A stretch of DNA of 47,449 bases from JARYGU01 sp033795365 (GCA_033795365.1 JARYGU010000031.1:1-47449), one strand, 5' to 3'. Positions 9,488 through 17,796 are shown, numbered from the stretch's first letter. Program-made: numbers and translations. Notes: a model not told the origin generated them from the sequence alone.

Positions 9488-9568
9488 CGGTGGTCTTTCC
9501 AAAAGGTTGTGCTTGAACAACCCAATCCTACCGGAAAAAGCCGATGACCACCGCTATCGACCTACACC

Positions 9569-9595
9569 ACGCCCTGGGACATCATCCCAGGGCGT
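9569..9595. repeat. 11-bp perfect hairpin near IS256 end
   Basis: ACGCCCTGGGA and TCCCAGGGCGT form a perfect 11-bp inverted repeat around a 5-base loop. It lies upstream of the truncated IS256 transposase, where the outer end of the element should be. It could be a protective hairpin against read-in transcription or part of the end. No T-run follows on either strand. Confidence 0.5.
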
Positions 9596-9714
9596 AACAA
9601 AAGCTGCGTGAAATGCGAATAAAGACCAACCCCACAACTGTTATGGCGCGGGTCTTCATTCGTTGTGAAGATCAAGCCATCCGTTCTTGAAACGGGCGCC
9701 GGCACTCGCTCAAA

Positions 9715-9957
9715 TCAATTCGACTGGCGCGTAGCCTTGATCTCTGCCAATTTAGTAGCGCAGCCTTCCGAAACGCTGGACGCATTCTGCTGCAGGCATT
9801 GCAGCAGTTTTCCACCGCCTGGCTGAACCCCGTTGCAGAGTGTCTTGACGTCCGCTTCGCATGCGGTACGCAGCGCAAGCGCCTGCTGGCGGCTGATCTG
9901 CTGGGCATTGGCTGTGCCGGCAAGAACGAGGAAGGCGACGGTCATATAGATTTTCAT
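9715..9957 (-). CDS. exported Cys-rich repeat protein
   Basis: An 80-residue small periplasmic protein. A signal peptide (MKIYMTVAFLVLAGTANAQQ) is followed by one Cys-rich (GLG1/FGFR-type) repeat with the pattern ACEADVKTLC, LLQCLQQNASSVSEGC. The four cysteines probably form two disulphides in the periplasm. AGGAGA lies just upstream of the start at 9957; another ATG at 9961 is in a different frame. Function is unknown. It is the last gene of the minus-strand envelope block and is separated from the LTxxQ-protein gene by a hairpin, so it is probably partly independent. Confidence 0.7.
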   Translation of the reverse strand: MKIYMTVAFLVLAGTANAQQISRQQALALRTACEADVKTLCNGVQPGGGKLLQCLQQNASSVSEGCATKLAEIKATRQSN

Positions 9958-9997
9958 TCATGGTCTCCTGAGAGAATATGGTTGCAGGAAAAGAAGC

Positions 9998-10040
9998 GGA
10001 CGGGCTTTGCCGTGTGGTCGATGGTTGCGGTAGCCCGTCC
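9998..10040 (-). terminator. intercistronic hairpin, possible terminator
   Basis: A 9-bp perfect inverted repeat (GGACGGGCT / AGCCCGTCC) encloses a 25-base loop between the LTxxQ-protein stop and the Cys-rich gene. On the minus strand it is followed by a pyrimidine-rich stretch (GCTTCTTTTCC). It may reduce read-through from the upstream gene. The loop is long, so confidence is moderate. Confidence 0.4.
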
Positions 10041-10117
10041 GTTCCGGCACTGGGGTTTGTGCCGAAAGCGGAGGCTGATTATTTTGGTTGGATATCCGAA
10101 ACTTAGCCCGAACAACT

Positions 10118-10657
10118 TCATCCGCGGACGAGTCGCGGCGTGCGCGCCACTTCAAGCTGTTCCGGCGTCAGCTTGGCCCGAAGCTCCGTGATCGCCTTTT
10201 TCAGGGCCTCAGCTTTTTGTGCGTTTGCGGCCATAACATTGGAAAGGGCTTCCACCCGACCGAAAGCTTGCGGTCCCTTCGGATCCCCGTCAGGTCCGCC
10301 GATAACAGAGAGGACCGCCTCGCGATCCGGAATGAGCGCAAGCAGGGCGTCGGTATAGGCTCGCCATGCATCCTGCTGATCGGCACGGATTCCGATGGCG
10401 GTCTCCTGGGCCGATAGCATGCCGGCCAGCCGGAAGCGGATAGCCGTGCCGGTATAGTAATACCGAAGGTCATCGAGACGATCGGACAGAGCATAAAAGC
10501 CGGGCAAACCGTAGCCGGAACCCGCAAAGTCCCGATAGTCGTGAGCCCCTTCGGGGCGAGAGGCGCCCGCATCCCGATCCTGTGCCATCCCCGCGAAGGG
10601 AATGGCGATGAGCAGCAGCGCGCCGGCGCCAAACGAGAACAATGCCATTTTTCTCAT
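10118..10657 (-). CDS. Spy/CpxP-like periplasmic LTxxQ protein
   Basis: A 179-residue exported protein. The signal peptide (MRKMALFSFGAGALLLIAIP) ends near GMAQ. The mature part is mostly helical, and the C-terminal ITELRAKLTPEQLEVART contains the LTxxQ motif of the Spy/CpxP family. Members bind unfolded envelope proteins or act as sensors of kinase activity during envelope stress. A helix (AANAQKAEALKKAITELR) precedes the motif, as in CpxP. The start at 10657 has GGAG 6 bases upstream. A candidate OmpR-type binding site lies 73-90 bases upstream at 10730-10747, and a two-component system is encoded in the same region. The chaperone role is inferred from the motif; the overall sequence is divergent from E. 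coli Spy. Confidence 0.65.
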   Translation of the reverse strand: MRKMALFSFGAGALLLIAIPFAGMAQDRDAGASRPEGAHDYRDFAGSGYGLPGFYALSDRLDDLRYYYTGTAIRFRLAGMLSAQETAIGIRADQQDAWRAYTDALLALIPDREAVLSVIGGPDGDPKGPQAFGRVEALSNVMAANAQKAEALKKAITELRAKLTPEQLEVARTPRLVRG

Positions 10658-10729
10658 GGTGAACTCCGTTATTGTCGATGGCCACACCATGAGGGCTGCG
10701 GTTTGCAGTGGAATTTCTCTCCTGTAGAG

Positions 10730-10747
10730 AAATGTAACGATTTGTTG
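10730..10747. promoter_or_regulatory. candidate OmpR-family binding site 1
   Basis: AAATGTAACGATTTGTTG, read on the plus strand, is upstream of the LTxxQ gene. Half-sites AAATGT and ATTTGT start 10 bases apart. It shares TGTNNCGATTTGT with the sites at 12281 and 17722, all in the same orientation. Confidence 0.5.
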
Positions 10748-11149
10748 TTTCCGCGCGGATCGCTTCGATTGTTTTGCTTTCGAAGCAGATGATCGATCCG
10801 ACGCCGGCTCCATCTCCGCCAGCGATCCATGACCGGACGATATGCGAGCGGCGATCCGGATACCGCTACTTGAAGATATCAAGTGGGGGAGAACAGCCCG
10901 CTGGGCTATGGAACGCACCTGCTCGAACGGCGAACGTTCGATTTCCAGCACGGCTGAAGACACCTCCCGTCGATCGCGGACGGCTGGTCGCTGCCATCGA
11001 TTACGGCGAGGTTGGTGCCGGGCGGGACGATCTCATCGATGCGACGCAGAATGTCGTCGGCAAAACGGAGATCGGTTCGCCGGGTCCGAAATGGACGCGA
11101 TTTCCGCCGCGGGCGGCCCCAGCCTCGGATGGAAAATAGGGTATCTTCT
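10748..11149. other. intergenic stretch without a supported gene
   Basis: The bases between the LTxxQ gene's regulatory site and the DUF4410-like gene hold no gene I can support. A minus-strand frame at about 10970-11090 reads FADDILRRIDEIVPPGTNLA, which weakly resembles the end of an L,D-transpeptidase domain, so this may be a decayed gene. Open frames on both strands here are short and lack ribosome sites. Confidence 0.3.
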
Positions 11150-11794
11150 TCAAATCGACTTGCGGGAAACGCTCCGCACGGCCTCCGCGGTGGTCTTCGC
11201 AATCGCTCTGGCCGTGGCCTTGATATCTCGATCAGGAGTTCTGCCAATTCCGGTTGCCAGGTTGATCCCACTCGACACGGCCACATAGCCCCCGACAGCG
11301 GTTCCTACGCCGAGCGGCATCACGAGACCCGGCTTGTAACCACTCCCCGCTTTCGTCTTGAAACCTGCAATCAGCTTTTGTTTCGACATGGTCGGCGCGA
11401 GAAGCTGTGCTCCGACTTCCAGCTCGGACTTTCCATAGCCGAAGCCGACCAGCAAGCGTTTCGCGGTGCTTCCCTTCTCCGCTTTCGCCACGGAAAGCGC
11501 GAGCAGCGCCGTTCTAGGCATGCCGAAGCTCCTCTGCCCGGCGGCGGAATCCCTGCCAGTGGCGGGGATACCTCGCTTGTCGAGCTCCACCAAGACCAGG
11601 TGTTCCAGCTGTCGGGCGGCAGCCATCGCGTCACTATATTCGGTCACATCGAGGACAGTTCCACCTTTCGATTCGACAATCACCAGATCAACCTCGCTAC
11701 CCTGGAATTTTTCGGTCATGGTCACGCGGGCGCCGCAACCGGTGAGAACGATCAAGACCGTTCCCAATGCGACTATAGGCGAAAGCTTGGACAT
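11150..11794 (-). CDS. DUF4410-like lipoprotein
   Basis: A 214-residue lipoprotein. The signal (MSKLSPIVALGTVLIVLTGC) ends in a good lipobox, LTGC, so the protein is probably acylated and membrane-attached. The body has a small domain with alternating strands (LVIVESKGGTVLDVTEY, LVLVELDKRGIPA) and a Gly-rich C-terminal part (GLVMPLGVGTAVGGYVAVSS), as in the DUF4410 family, whose function is not known. The start at 11794 is chosen because it places the signal peptide at the N-terminus; the frame extends 20 codons upstream. It follows the small exported-protein gene by 43 bases, so both are likely in one operon under the site at 12281. Confidence 0.6.
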   Translation of the reverse strand: MSKLSPIVALGTVLIVLTGCGARVTMTEKFQGSEVDLVIVESKGGTVLDVTEYSDAMAAARQLEHLVLVELDKRGIPATGRDSAAGQRSFGMPRTALLALSVAKAEKGSTAKRLLVGFGYGKSELEVGAQLLAPTMSKQKLIAGFKTKAGSGYKPGLVMPLGVGTAVGGYVAVSSGINLATGIGRTPDRDIKATARAIAKTTAEAVRSVSRKSI

Positions 11795-11837
11795 GGTATC
11801 GAATGCACCGTTTGCGAATGTACGGGGAAGTTGACGA

Positions 11838-12182
11838 TCAGATCTCGCGGCCATCGGAAGGAATGCCGGCTGGCTTGGCCTGCTCCTCGTCGGTGCTGAA
11901 CGTGCCGGAGCAGCGGAACTTGCCGCTCATGTCGTCCTTCAGACAGATCTGGTAACCGTCCCTGTCCAGGAAGAAGGCTGCGCAAGTATTGCCAGCCATG
12001 GCATCGGGGAGGAGGCAGACTTCGGCAAGTGGCGGCATGTCGGCATCAGGCTCCGCACTCCTGGCCTCCCCAACTGCGACGAGCAGGGGAGGCATTGCAG
12101 CCGTGGCAACGGCGACAAGCGAGCCGACAACGAACGATGCTCCGGGAAGGAAGGCCAATACCGGCAGCAGTTTCTTCAGCAT
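11838..12182 (-). CDS. small exported hypothetical protein
   Basis: A 114-residue protein with an N-terminal hydrophobic segment (MLKKLLPVLAFLPGASFVVG) and a second one just after it, followed by a short region with four cysteines (AEVCLLPDAMAGNTCAAFFL, DGYQICLKDDMSGKFRCSG). The cysteine-pair pattern suggests disulphides in the periplasm. I do not recognise the family. The start at 12182 has GGAGAAG a few bases upstream. It is the first gene of a two-gene unit with the DUF4410-like lipoprotein, and a candidate response-regulator site lies about 100 bases upstream (12281-12298). It probably takes part in the same envelope response. Confidence 0.55.
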   Translation of the reverse strand: MLKKLLPVLAFLPGASFVVGSLVAVATAAMPPLLVAVGEARSAEPDADMPPLAEVCLLPDAMAGNTCAAFFLDRDGYQICLKDDMSGKFRCSGTFSTDEEQAKPAGIPSDGREI

Positions 12183-12280
12183 CTTTCTTCTCCATTCAAT
12201 TCTTTCACGCCGGCTGGCGCTGCGGGAATCGAGGAGAATATCCGTTCTCAACTTCGCTGGCGTTTTTCACTGAGATAGCG

Positions 12281-12298
12281 TTTTGTTGCGATTTGTAT
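12281..12298. promoter_or_regulatory. candidate OmpR-family binding site 2
   Basis: TTTTGTTGCGATTTGTAT on the plus strand has half-sites TTTTGT and ATTTGT 10 bases apart. It lies 99-116 bases upstream of the small exported-protein gene at 12182 and downstream of the RND gene. It matches the sites at 10730 and 17722 in TGTNNCGATTTGT. Confidence 0.5.
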
Positions 12299-12378
12299 CA
12301 GCCGGCCCTTTCGACGCGCTGCGGAGACGTTTTGGACTTCAGCCTTGATGCCGGGCAAATCTGTCTCTCGCAGATGGA

Positions 12379-15300
12379 CTATTTCGACTTTCGCGAAGCC
12401 CAGCGCTCCTCGATATTGCGGATGATGAGGAACAGTGCAGGAACGACGAATACCGACAGCACCGTCGAGATCAGCATGCCGCTGACCACCGAGATTCCGA
12501 TCGACTTGCTGGCATTGGCGCCGGCGCCGCTGGCAAGGACGAGCGGGACCATGCCGAGGATGAAGGCGATCGAGGTCATCAGGATCGGCCGGAAGCGCAA
12601 CCGCCCTGCAGTGACCGCCGCTTCCATCAGCGACTTGCCCTCCTTGATCCTCAGGTCGCGGGCATATTCGACGATCAGGATGGCATTCTTGGCCGCTAGC
12701 GCGATCAGCAACACAAGACCGATCTGCGTGTAGAGCGTGTTCTGCAGGCCGAGCGCCAGCAGGATGGCCACGGTACCGCAGAGCGCCAGTGGCACGGACA
12801 AGATCACCGGAAGCGGCCCAAGCCAGCTTTCGTACTGACCGGCGAGCACGAAATAGACGAGCATGAGAGCCAGGCCGAAGGCGATGTAAATCTGGCTGCC
12901 GGCAAGCTTTTCCTGGTAGGAAATCCCCGTCCAGTCGGTGGTTGCGCCGACGGGCAGAACCTCCGCCGCGGCCTTCTCCAGGATGCCCATCGCCTCGCCC
13001 GAACTGATGTTGGCCTGCGGGCGCCCGACGATGGAGGTTGCCGGATGCAGATTGTAGAGCGAAATGAGCGAGGGCCCGATCTTCTCCTCGACGGTCAGCA
13101 CGCTGCTGATCGGAACCAGCGCTCCTGAGGCGTTCGGCACCTTCAGCCGAGCAATGCCTTCTGCGACGCTTCGATAAGAACCTTCGGCCTGCACATAGAC
13201 CTGAAACGTATGACCAAATTGGGTGAACTGATTGACGTAGGACGAGCCCAGATATCCGGACAAGGTGTTGAAGATATCGCCGATCGCGACTCCATGCGTG
13301 ACTGCCTTCGTGCGATCGATGGTGACGCCGAGTTGAGGGGCGCTGAAGTTGGCATTGACCTGTGCCGCCTGCAGCCGGGGATCGTCGAGCGCGCGGTTCG
13401 CCACCTGGTTTGCGATATTGGAAAGCCGATTGAAGTCGCTGCTGCCGTCCGTCAACTGGACCATCATGGTGAAGCCGCCGGTATTGCCGATGCCCTGGAT
13501 CGAGGGGGGCGGAACCGCAATGGCAAAACCGTCGTCGAGATTGGCGAGTTTCGCCGAAATCGCGTTGTAGATCGGCAGAAGGCTTTCTTCCTTACCGCGC
13601 TCGTCCCATGGCTCAAGCACGATATAAGCCATGCCGGCATTGGAAAGCGCCGCGTTGTTGTCGAGCAGGGAGACGCCCGCGACGGTGATGACGTTCGCGA
13701 CGCCGGGTTGCTCACGAAGCCGCCTCTCCACCTCCGTCAATGTCTTGTCGGTGCGCTCCAGGGACGCTCCGGCCGGAAGCTGGACGGCGGCCACGAGATA
13801 GCCCTGATCCTCGATCGGCAGAAAGCCGGTCGGAACGCGCGCCAGCCCGACGAAGGCAAGCGCGACCATGATGGCCGTCACAGCGGCAATGACATAGCGA
13901 AAGCGCAGCATCCTCGACAGCAATCGGGTATAGCCATTTTCCAGACTGGTGAACCCGCGGTCGAAGAGCCGAAAGACAATATTGCGTTCCTCCAACGGCT
14001 TGATCGGCCGCATCCACAGCGCCGCCTGGACCGGTTTCAACGTCACGGCATTGATGGCGCTGATGATGGCGGTGGCGGCAATGACAAGCGCGAACTGCTG
14101 GTAGAGGCGACCGGTCAGGCCGGGAAGGAAGGCCGCCGGCAGGAAGACCGAGACGAGAACCAGGGTGATGCCGATCACCGGCCCGAACAATTCGTCCATG
14201 GCCTTCTCCGCGGCCCTGGGGCCGGGAAGACCATCGGACATATGGCGCGCTGCGCCTTCGACGATGACGATCGCATCGTCGACCACGATACCGATCGCCA
14301 GCACCAGGGCGAAGAGCGTCGACATGTTGATGGTGAAGCCGAGCGCGCTCATCGCCGCGAACGCGCCGATAATGGTGACCGGCACGGTCGTTGCCGGGAC
14401 GAGCATGGCGCGCCAGTCCTGCAGGAACAGCAGGATGACGGCGAGCACGATGACGCAGGCCTCGATCAGCGTCTTGTAGACCTCGTCGACGGCGGCGTTG
14501 ACGAAGGTCGTCGTGTTGAACGGCACCGAATAGCTGAGCCCTGCCGGAAAGGCTTCCGACAGTTCGGTCATCCGCTCCTCGACCGCCTTTGCCACATCGA
14601 GGGCATTGGCCTCGGGAAGCTGGCTGATGGCGAGTGCAGCGGACGCCCGTCCGTTCACGCGGAAAATCTGGCCGTAGGATCTCGAGCCGAGCTCGACCCT
14701 CGCCACATCCCGGACGCGGGTGATGGCGCCTGCCTCCGTATCGGTCTTGACGATGACGTCCTCGAACTGCTCGATCTGATCGAGTCTGCCCGAGATATCG
14801 ATCACCGTCTGAAAGACCTGACCGGTCGCGACCGGGGGCATGCCGATCTGCCCGCCGGACACGGTCTGGCTCTGTGCCTGAACCGCGCTGACGATATCCG
14901 ACGGCTGCAGCCCGCGGGCCTGCAGGCGGTCGGCGTCCAGCCAGATGCGCATCGCGTAGTCGCCGGCGCCGAAGACGGATACGTCACCGACGCCCGGTAC
15001 GCGGGCAAGCGCATCCCGCAGGTTGATGTTCGCATAGTTGGCAAGAAACAGGCTGTCGTAGCGCGGATCGGAGGCGCTCAGCGTCACGAAGGCAAGAATG
15101 GACGTGGAGCGCTTGCGCACCGTGATGCCTTGGGATTGCACGGAACTCGGAAGCTGGGAATTGGCGGCGTTGACGCGGTTCTGCACGAGGATTTGCGCAT
15201 CGTCCGCATCCGTTCCGATATCGAAGGTGACCGTTAGTGAATAGGAGCCGTCGCTCGAGCTGGTCGACTGCATGTAGATCATGCCAGGCACGCCGTTGAC

Positions 15301-15507
15301 CTGCTGCTCGATCGGCAGAGCCACGGTATCCATCAGCGTTTTGGCGCTCGCGCCGGGATAACGGGCCGTGACCTGAATGGTTGGCGGCACGATGTCGGGA
15401 TATTGCGCGATCGGAAGGGTGAAGAAGGCGATCGCGCCGATCAGGATCGTCAGCAAGGCGATGACGTTCGCCAGGACCGGCCGCTCGATGAAGAATCTCG
15501 AAAACAT
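12379..15507 (-). CDS. RND efflux transporter permease, HAE1 family
   Basis: A 1042-residue inner-membrane proton-driven pump of the AcrB/MexB (HAE1) type. It starts MFSRFFIERPVLANVIALLT, followed by FFTLPIAQYPDIVPPTIQVT, the standard opening. The TM4 proton-relay Asp pair is present in IGIVVDDAIVIVEG, and the TM10 Lys in LIALAAKNAILIVEY. Length is normal and the frame is intact. The start at 15507 begins the family's conserved MFSRFFI. It follows the membrane fusion protein gene by 13 bases, so the pair is one operon. No outer-membrane factor gene is seen, so a chromosomal TolC-type protein is probably shared. Substrates cannot be read from the sequence, but this subfamily usually exports drugs, dyes or bile acids. 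Confidence 0.92.
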   Translation of the reverse strand: MFSRFFIERPVLANVIALLTILIGAIAFFTLPIAQYPDIVPPTIQVTARYPGASAKTLMDTVALPIEQQVNGVPGMIYMQSTSSSDGSYSLTVTFDIGTDADDAQILVQNRVNAANSQLPSSVQSQGITVRKRSTSILAFVTLSASDPRYDSLFLANYANINLRDALARVPGVGDVSVFGAGDYAMRIWLDADRLQARGLQPSDIVSAVQAQSQTVSGGQIGMPPVATGQVFQTVIDISGRLDQIEQFEDVIVKTDTEAGAITRVRDVARVELGSRSYGQIFRVNGRASAALAISQLPEANALDVAKAVEERMTELSEAFPAGLSYSVPFNTTTFVNAAVDEVYKTLIEACVIVLAVILLFLQDWRAMLVPATTVPVTIIGAFAAMSALGFTINMSTLFALVLAIGIVVDDAIVIVEGAARHMSDGLPGPRAAEKAMDELFGPVIGITLVLVSVFLPAAFLPGLTGRLYQQFALVIAATAIISAINAVTLKPVQAALWMRPIKPLEERNIVFRLFDRGFTSLENGYTRLLSRMLRFRYVIAAVTAIMVALAFVGLARVPTGFLPIEDQGYLVAAVQLPAGASLERTDKTLTEVERRLREQPGVANVITVAGVSLLDNNAALSNAGMAYIVLEPWDERGKEESLLPIYNAISAKLANLDDGFAIAVPPPSIQGIGNTGGFTMMVQLTDGSSDFNRLSNIANQVANRALDDPRLQAAQVNANFSAPQLGVTIDRTKAVTHGVAIGDIFNTLSGYLGSSYVNQFTQFGHTFQVYVQAEGSYRSVAEGIARLKVPNASGALVPISSVLTVEEKIGPSLISLYNLHPATSIVGRPQANISSGEAMGILEKAAAEVLPVGATTDWTGISYQEKLAGSQIYIAFGLALMLVYFVLAGQYESWLGPLPVILSVPLALCGTVAILLALGLQNTLYTQIGLVLLIALAAKNAILIVEYARDLRIKEGKSLMEAAVTAGRLRFRPILMTSIAFILGMVPLVLASGAGANASKSIGISVVSGMLISTVLSVFVVPALFLIIRNIEERWASRKSK

Positions 15508-15520
15508 GAGGGTTGTCCAA

Positions 15521-16744
15521 TCAATTGGCCGCAGGCGCGGATGCATCCGCGCCCTGGCCGCGTTCGGTCCCGGTGCCGGAGGACGGCGGAGACACTTGCC
15601 GCTTCCTCACCACTTCTCCGGCTCGCACCCCTGCCAAAGCGTTCGTCACGACCCAATCACCGGCCTCGAGCTCTCCTTCTATCTGCTGAAGATCGCCGCT
15701 GCGGTCGAGCAATGTCACGGGCCTCCGCTCCACCACACCGCTGTTGTTGACGATCAATACGAAGCGCCCCTCCTGATCCGTTCCGATCGATGAAGGCGGC
15801 ACGAGGAGCGCATCCTCGATTGTTTCGACAGGGATGCGGATGCGCACGAACAGACCGGGGAGAAGCGCGCGATCACGGTTGTCGAGGATCGCGCGTACTG
15901 CGAGCGTACCTGTGTCGGAAGCTGCCTGGGGCGACGCGTAATCGAGCCTGCCTATGTAGGGATAACCTTCATCGACCTGTGTGCCGATCTCGACGGGAAC
16001 CACGCCGATATCCTTCCGCGTCAGTCCGCGCTCGCGAATCTGCTTGCGGAGTTTCAGCATGTCGGTATCGGATATCGAAAAGGAAACATGAATTGGGTCG
16101 AGCTGGACGATCGTTGCGAGCGTCGTCGCGCCGCTCGTGCCGACCAAAGCTCCGACATCCGCTTGGTGTTCGGTGACGAATCCGTCGAACGGCGCCGAAA
16201 CCGTCGTGTAACCCAGATTGAACTGTGCCTGCAGGAGAGAGGCCTTGGCAGCATCGAGTTGTGCCTTCGCCGTGTCCCTGCTCGCACGAGCATTGTCGAC
16301 ATTGGCCTCGGTTGTCACGCTCGTCCGCGAAAGTTGCTCCTGACGGTCGAGCTGGCGTTGGGCATTGTCGAGTGTCGCCTGTGCTTGCCCGACGCTTGCC
16401 TCGGCCTGTTGCAACTGGGCCTGATACTGGTCCGGCTCGATCAGGAACAAGCGTTGCCCTGCCTTGACCGCCGTACCATCCGTGTAGTCGATCGATTTGA
16501 GGGTTCCCGAAACCCTGGCAACGAGATCGACGCCGTTGAGGGCCTTGGTCGTACCCGTCGTGTAAAGATACCGTGTGACGGTCGCGGTCTCGGGCCGCGT
16601 CACGGTGACCGTCTTCGGGGCGGCTGCCTGGTCGCTCCCCTGGTCGTCGCAGGCTGATAGGAATACCGCCAACAGCACCGACATAGCCGCAAGGCCGACA
16701 TGTGAGGCGCGCCGTGGCCGAGCGGGACGATGGATTGGCTGCAT
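15521..16744 (-). CDS. RND efflux membrane fusion protein
   Basis: A 407-residue periplasmic adaptor subunit that links the RND pump to the outer-membrane channel. The N-terminus is a signal with lipobox-like VFLSAC, so it is probably a lipoprotein. Next comes the beta-barrel/lipoyl half (VARVSGTLKSIDYTDGTAVK), then a coiled-coil hairpin rich in Gln and Ala (QAEASVGQAQATLDNAQRQL, KAQLDAAKASLLQAQF), then the second lipoyl half (VSAPFDGFVTEHQADVGALV) and the beta-barrel and membrane-proximal parts. The start at 16744 is preferred; an upstream TTG at 16777 is possible. It lies 13 bases before the RND gene. A long perfect hairpin lies upstream at 16797-16831. Confidence 0.9.
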   Translation of the reverse strand: MQPIHRPARPRRASHVGLAAMSVLLAVFLSACDDQGSDQAAAPKTVTVTRPETATVTRYLYTTGTTKALNGVDLVARVSGTLKSIDYTDGTAVKAGQRLFLIEPDQYQAQLQQAEASVGQAQATLDNAQRQLDRQEQLSRTSVTTEANVDNARASRDTAKAQLDAAKASLLQAQFNLGYTTVSAPFDGFVTEHQADVGALVGTSGATTLATIVQLDPIHVSFSISDTDMLKLRKQIRERGLTRKDIGVVPVEIGTQVDEGYPYIGRLDYASPQAASDTGTLAVRAILDNRDRALLPGLFVRIRIPVETIEDALLVPPSSIGTDQEGRFVLIVNNSGVVERRPVTLLDRSGDLQQIEGELEAGDWVVTNALAGVRAGEVVRKRQVSPPSSGTGTERGQGADASAPAAN

Positions 16745-16796
16745 CTGCAATATCCTGAGTTCTATCTGGTTTCCCAAAATGGCTGGCCGGTTCGCT

Positions 16797-16831
16797 CAAG
16801 CGTCCACGGCACGAGGAACCGTGGACGCTTG
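16797..16831. repeat. 13-bp perfect hairpin upstream of the RND operon
   Basis: CAAGCGTCCACGG and CCGTGGACGCTTG form a perfect 13-bp inverted repeat with a 9-base loop. It lies between the SH3-domain gene stop and the membrane fusion protein start, both on the minus strand. There is no T-run, so it could be an mRNA-stabilising stem, an attenuator or a regulator-binding dyad rather than an intrinsic terminator. Confidence 0.6.
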
Positions 16832-16898
16832 CGGCATTGCCGTCGCCTTGAGTCAAAGGCGGCGGCAAGTCCAAGAATGGATGGGTTGCTTGAATTGC

Positions 16899-17579
16899 TT
16901 AATCCCGCGGGAAGGATCCGTGCCGGACGACGGTATTGCCCAAGGGTCCGCGGGTTACGGATGCTCCCGCGCACTTCTCGTCGTTGCAGCCGCCGACAGC
17001 AGCTCTTCCGCCGCCATGGGGACCGCGCGTTACGGCGGCACCGCCGCAATTGCCGTCCTGACAACCACCGACTGCCGCTCGCCCCCCACCGTAAGGACCT
17101 CGCGTCACGGCCGCCGCGCCGCAACCGTCGCCGTTGCAGCCCCTAACCACCGACCTTGAGCCCCCGCTGTAATAGTGATGCCAGTGGCCATACCAGGGAC
17201 GCCCCACATAATAAGTGTTCCAGTAAGCCTGATTGAAGGTCACGACGGTCAGACCAATCGCCGGAGCAATTGCAGGCGTCAGGACGACGTTACTTCCGCG
17301 ATAGAATATCTGCACATAGCTTGCAGCGACCCAGCCACGATCACGGCCCCAACTGACATCGCACCAGCTCGTATTCGCGGTGCATCCGTAGACGGTCAAT
17401 GCCGCACGCGCGGGCAATGTGATGACAATCGGATAGCGAGTGCTCGGCCCTGCGCGCATGTTCACATTGGTGACCGCGACAGCCGATGTGGCCGCGGCCG
17501 CGCTGGTGGGGCTCATCACGGTCAGGAAAGCTGCCAGACCGGCAACCATGGCTGCCGCCAGCGATCTGATGCATCTCAT
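16899..17579 (-). CDS. exported SH3-domain protein with Cys-pair repeats
   Basis: A 226-residue exported protein. After the signal peptide (MRCIRSLAAAMVAGLAAFLT) comes a bacterial SH3-like domain (VTNVNMRAGPSTRYPIVITL, then WCDVSWGRDRGWVAASYVQI), typical of cell-wall or envelope binding. A Tyr/His/Trp-rich linker (YWNTYYVGRPWYGHWHHYYS) follows. The C-terminal third is three near-identical 25-residue repeats with unit GGCQDGNCGGAAVTRGP plus GGGRAAV, each with one Cys pair. AGGAGA precedes the start at 17579. It is divergent from the response regulator, with a candidate binding site at 17722-17739 in between, so it is probably controlled by that system. Confidence 0.75.
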   Translation of the reverse strand: MRCIRSLAAAMVAGLAAFLTVMSPTSAAAATSAVAVTNVNMRAGPSTRYPIVITLPARAALTVYGCTANTSWCDVSWGRDRGWVAASYVQIFYRGSNVVLTPAIAPAIGLTVVTFNQAYWNTYYVGRPWYGHWHHYYSGGSRSVVRGCNGDGCGAAAVTRGPYGGGRAAVGGCQDGNCGGAAVTRGPHGGGRAAVGGCNDEKCAGASVTRGPLGNTVVRHGSFPRD

Positions 17580-17721
17580 TCTTGGTTTCTCCTGCATGAG
17601 GGCGCTATGCGCGTTTGGATCACGAAAGACTGTCAGTGGGACACGCTCGCACGGCTGCTGCTGGACCCGCGACAAAAAGGCTAAGACGCCCACGTAAACC
17701 CGCTTTGAACAGGTCATGTCG

Positions 17722-17739
17722 TTTTGTTTCGATTTGTTG
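17722..17739. promoter_or_regulatory. candidate OmpR-family binding site 3
   Basis: TTTTGTTTCGATTTGTTG on the plus strand has half-sites TTTTGT and ATTTGT 10 bases apart. It lies between the divergent SH3 gene and the response-regulator gene and may serve both. It matches the sites at 10730 and 12281 in TGTNNCGATTTGT. Confidence 0.55.
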
Positions 17740-17796
17740 ACGGGGCGAGTTCGTTTGTAAAAGTGGGTAGCCGGCACTTGTACCGACGCGAGCAGA

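Larger units (their letters stand above)
8837..9595 (-). mobile_element. truncated IS256-family element
   Basis: A 5' part of an IS256-family insertion sequence on the minus strand. It includes the transposase start, the upstream leader and a hairpin at 9569-9595 that may mark the outer end. Only the transposase's first 217 or so codons are present. The other end meets traD at about 8836 with no second inverted repeat or target duplication visible. The boundary at 9595 is an estimate. Confidence 0.6.

Noticed and set aside
10906..11286. possible L,D-transpeptidase fragment on the minus strand
   Set aside because: Only about 20 residues (FADDILRRIDEIVPPGTNLA) look similar and no catalytic Cys is present; kept only as a note on the intergenic stretch.
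13210..15237. 675-codon plus-strand open frame
   Set aside because: It is antisense to the RND permease, which has all family motifs.
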